64,000 nucleotides of DNA from Proteles cristata cristata (lineage: Eukaryota; Chordata; Mammalia; Carnivora; Hyaenidae): NCBI GenBank assembly GCA_017311185.1, contig JAESUZ010001522.1, positions 682,001-746,000 on the forward strand. The letters run 5' to 3'. The notes under the pieces are model-generated. The model saw only the letters and a program-made list of their open reading frames with translations, searched no databases and was not told where the DNA came from. Shown piece by piece: positions 61,107-64,000 of the stretch. Position 1 is the stretch's first letter, and each line of letters begins with the position of its first letter. A program made the position numbers and the translations under genes.

Positions 61107-62059
61107 AAAGAGAGTAGTTCACAGAATTAATTACGGAACATGTCACATGGTGACAACAGAGTACAGTGACAGTGTCATGTGGACATTTGGCCCCACTCTC
61201 AGACAGGCTTTGTTTATTTTTAATGAAAGAAACCATATTAAATAGAGCCATTTCCCTTGAATGTAATTTCACCCAAGAGAACTAAGAGAGAAAGTGTTGT
61301 AGATTTGACGTCAAAACATCACATCGATTCACTTAAAAGATACAAACCACCAAACTGACTTTGTGTTTTATAGCAAAACAACTGATTGGTAAACTGGTTT
61401 TTGTTCACTTTTTAATTGATTGAACAATATACATGCTTTTAGGGAGAAAGTAGAGGATCATATTGATTAGACTTATGAACACATATTCTTTTTTCATGTT
61501 AAAATAAAACCAGTAGTAGATAAATGAAATCACAAAAAATCCAAAAATGATTCCCAAAATTCTTGTTTATAGTAAAAGAGGTTTCAGCAGTATTCATGAA
61601 GATACTAAAAAATCAAAATAATACTAAGCAAGTCAGCATATTTAGAAAGATATCAGTGACACATCATTACACAGCCTACAGTTACTTGCAAGAGTACTTG
61701 CTTACCATTCAGCACTGTTGGTGTTTGGAAAGAAATGTTTGTTGCCTTGACCATACTCACAAAAGAACCCAAAAGGCAAATTTTTGCAAAGGTTATTTGC
61801 AATATTTATTTCATGTTTCCTGTAGCAAAATACACCCTACTACAGACTGCAGCAAATTTTCACTAAGCTCAGTGTTTATGCTTATAGATATTACTGTAAG
61901 AATGTATACTCAGTTAAAGCAAAATATTTTATGTATAATGTGATGAAAGATTCATTCTAGCACAAGAATTTCTTTTAGGAAGTATAATTGTGTTAAAATT
62001 TCTCTGCAAATTCTTTGATACTTTTCCCTTCAATTCTCCATTTCTTGAGATCGGGCTTT
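61107..62059. other. Single-copy AT-rich DNA
   Basis: The longest non-repeat open frame of the region (126 codons, 61563-61943, plus) lies here. It has no recognisable domain, signal or transmembrane pattern and no gene context. Confidence 0.4.
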
Positions 62060-62430
62060 ACATAGTGACTTGCTTCTGACAAACAGAATATTGCAAGATT
62101 GAGAGTGTGGAACCTCTAAGAATGGGACATGAAAGGCATTGTGGCTTCCTCTTCAGGATTACTCACTTTGTTGGAAACTGGATGCCACAACGTGAGGATA
62201 TTCCTGTAGCCGCATAGAGAAGTCCAAGTTGTGAGGACTGAAGCCTCCTGCAAATAGCTATCTGAGGAAGCCATCTTGGAAGTGGATCCTCCAGCTCCAG
62301 TCAAGCCTTCAGATGACAGTAGCCTTGGATAATACTTCATAGCAACCTCATGGGCAATCTGAGCCAAAGCCACCCAAATAATGTGCTCTTTAATTCCCAA
62401 CTCACAGAAACTGTGATATAACAAATGTTT
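62060..62430 (+). mobile_element. MLT1-like MaLR LTR relic
   Basis: GACTTGCTTCTGACAAACAG, GAGGAAGCCATCTTGGAAGT, GGATCCTCCAGCTCCAGTCA, AGCCTTCAGATGACAGTAGC and CTCACAGAAACTGTGATAT follow the order I know from MLT1 LTRs. It is ancient and non-coding. The 102-codon minus-strand frame across it is spurious. Confidence 0.7.
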
Positions 62431-62442
62431 CTTAGTTTAATA

Positions 62443-62571
62443 AGTTTGAGCACTGTATTGGGCTCTATAATGTCAATTCAGAGCCTGTCTTGGATCCTCT
62501 GTCCCCCTCTCTGGCCCTCCCCTGCTTGCTTTCTCTCTGTCTCTCTAAAAAATAAATGAACATTACAAAAA
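62443..62571 (+). mobile_element. CAN-SINE, 5'-truncated
   Basis: It starts near box B (AGTTTGAGCACTGTATTGGG), then AATTCAGAGCCTGTCTTGGA, CT-rich body and AAAAAATAAATGAACATTAC tail. The tRNA-like head is missing. Confidence 0.88.
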
Positions 62572-62843
62572 GAAATCATTTGGGAAAAAAGATAAAATCT
62601 TGAGGACATGGGTGACAGTCATAGCCCAGGAAGCCAATAGTGATCATTAATTTGTTCTGGAAAGAAATTTGTTTTTGCTTCCAACAGCAGCAGAAAAGAG
62701 AAGAGAATGGGGAGGAATGGAGTAGCCAGTAAAATGTCTAGATGCCATACAACTTACAAGGAAGGGCCAGGGGGAACCCTAAGGAGTTTGGAAGTCAAAG
62801 GATTTTTTAGAAATGAAATGCCTGATGGAGTTTTAAGCTTTGT

Positions 62844-62845
<2 letters not shown>

Positions 62846-62895
<50 letters not shown>
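62846..62895. repeat. (GT)n microsatellite
   Basis: About 24 uninterrupted GT units. Frames across it give alternating Cys-Val runs that are artefacts. Confidence 0.98.
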
Positions 62896-62896
<1 letters not shown>

Positions 62897-63359
62897 TTGG
62901 AAATCAAGGAAATTCAAGATAGGAGAAAGCAAAGATGAACATGGAAATCAATGCTCCCTGTTTTATTTAACCCTCAGAGAACCATTTGAACATCCTCAAC
63001 ATAGTCTGCTTGAATCTCAAGACTCTCAGGTGTCCATAATTATATAAACATTCAACAAAAGTTAACCATGTTCCTGTAAACAATTTGCCCTAGCCTGAGA
63101 CATGTCAACTGAAACAAGAGAAATGAAGTCTGTCATAGTATTTTAAAGGCTGATATGTTTCTTAATGTCATCCTAAGATGCCAGAGGAATAAAACCTAAA
63201 CCAACAGGTCTTTTGATTGAACTAAGTCTGTTATCCTCCTATTTACCTATTTCTCCTTCCATTCACTCTCTTTCTAACCCTTGTCATCTCCAAATAATTT
63301 CCTTCCAAATGTCTTTTCTGCATCTCATTGAAGTAAAGCAGTGTTGTGTTATTCCAGAA
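62896..63359. other. Single-copy AT-rich DNA
   Basis: No gene or repeat recognised. Confidence 0.4.
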
Positions 63360-63580
63360 ATACCATGGACTTTGGAGTCAAACAGTCTGGATTCAAATCT
63401 CAGTTCACATTTTCAACTGCAAGCTGCTATAGCATCTTACAACATCTTCTGAACCCCTTTCAGACTCACTTTTCTTTCATGTCATAGGGGGCTTATAATA
63501 TTTATCTCCTGGAGTTCTTTTAAGGATTAAGTGAAGTAATATGCAGAAAAATGTAGTCACAGTTGGCAACTCACATATTG
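63360..63580 (+). repeat. MIR SINE relic
   Basis: GGACTTTGGAGTCAAACAGT, CTGGATTCAAATCTCAGTTC, TATTTATCTCCTGGAGTTCT and TTTAAGGATTAAGTGAAGTA follow the full MIR order. Confidence 0.65.
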
Positions 63581-64000
63581 GAAAGAATGGTTGTTTTTGT
63601 TACTATGATTATAGCTTAAGACTTACTCTGACTATCTGCTCCTAATAAAATGAAGGCTGATAAAGGGTTAAGTTCTACCTTTTTATATTACACTGAAGAC
63701 AGACAAACAGAATTGTATGGTGAATTATTCTGAAATATCAGGTTTCTTGTCTATGATCCCCTTGAGACCTGGGCTTTGTCTCCCTTAGGTTGGGAGAGAG
63801 GGCTTTTGACTCTCAGTAGAAGAAGCTGCCTCTGAACTCAACCATGGAGCTTAACGTTCCATTAGAATGGCAGAAAGAAGCTCCCTTTCGCCTTCATCCC
63901 AAAGCCTCTTCTCATGAGATCCCCAGGCACTAACAACTGGAGCCATCAGACAACTGCCTCTACTCAAGTTTTTTATGCCAGAGCAACGACTGATGACTAA
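63581..64000. other. Single-copy DNA to window end
   Basis: No gene or repeat recognised. Confidence 0.4.

Noticed and set aside
61563..61943. 126-codon plus open frame, the longest outside repeats
   Set aside because: No recognisable motif, and composition follows the AT-rich background. Left as non-coding unless transcripts or conservation show otherwise.
62116..62424. 102-codon minus open frame
   Set aside because: It lies entirely within an MLT1-like LTR relic on the opposite strand.
62707..63047. Open frames with Cys-Val runs
   Set aside because: They are produced by the (GT)n microsatellite.

Overview
This window is vertebrate, and specifically carnivoran, nuclear DNA. It is AT-rich and dense in interspersed repeats, and I find no intact host protein-coding gene, exon or RNA gene. 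The diagnostic signal is about two dozen copies of a tRNA-derived SINE whose head reads GGGGCGCCTGGGTGGCT, with an RNA polymerase III box B (GGTTCGAGCCCC), a CT-rich body and an AAATAAATAAA tail. This is the carnivore CAN-SINE (SINEC) type in its feliform form. Together with a carnivore-type L1 3' end it points to a feliform carnivore. The young SINE and L1 copies differ from the cat consensus I remember, so a non-felid feliform (hyaena, mongoose, civet relatives) is possible but not proven.

Layout. Bases 1-2555 are the 3' end of an L1 whose ORF2 is broken by several frameshifts and a stop. From 2556 to about 14,000 there is mostly single-copy AT-rich DNA with a GAAA/GGAA tract, a 53-bp micro-retroinsertion, an old reverse-strand L1 and SINEs. 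From 14,000 to 27,400 come more SINEs (including a nested pair), a possible LTR relic, a relatively CpG-retaining stretch near 18.5-19.2 kb that may be conserved non-coding DNA, and a perfect 15-bp-arm hairpin at 23.1 kb. A G-rich heptamer minisatellite lies at 27.44-27.69 kb.

From 28.5 to 33 kb is a SINE-rich block containing a MaLR LTR relic, two composite SINE insertions and an L2 fragment. From 34 to 45.4 kb there are MIRs, SINEs, a second MaLR LTR, an L2 3' end and two reverse-strand L1s. From 47.4 to 49.2 kb is an old forward L1 split by a young SINE. From 52 to 64 kb there are further SINEs, two inverted-repeat DNA transposon relics (one inside an L2), a very recent 5'-truncated L1 with a perfect 17-bp target-site duplication, an MLT1-like LTR and a GT microsatellite.

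Nothing here works together as a gene system. The window reads as a gene desert or a long intron, and its biology is retrotransposition. The most interesting signals are SINE composites that look like single integration events (consistent with reverse-transcriptase template jumping), a 53-bp retroinsertion with a 15-bp target-site duplication, and the minisatellite. Family names are from memory of repeat consensus features and were not checked by a database search.
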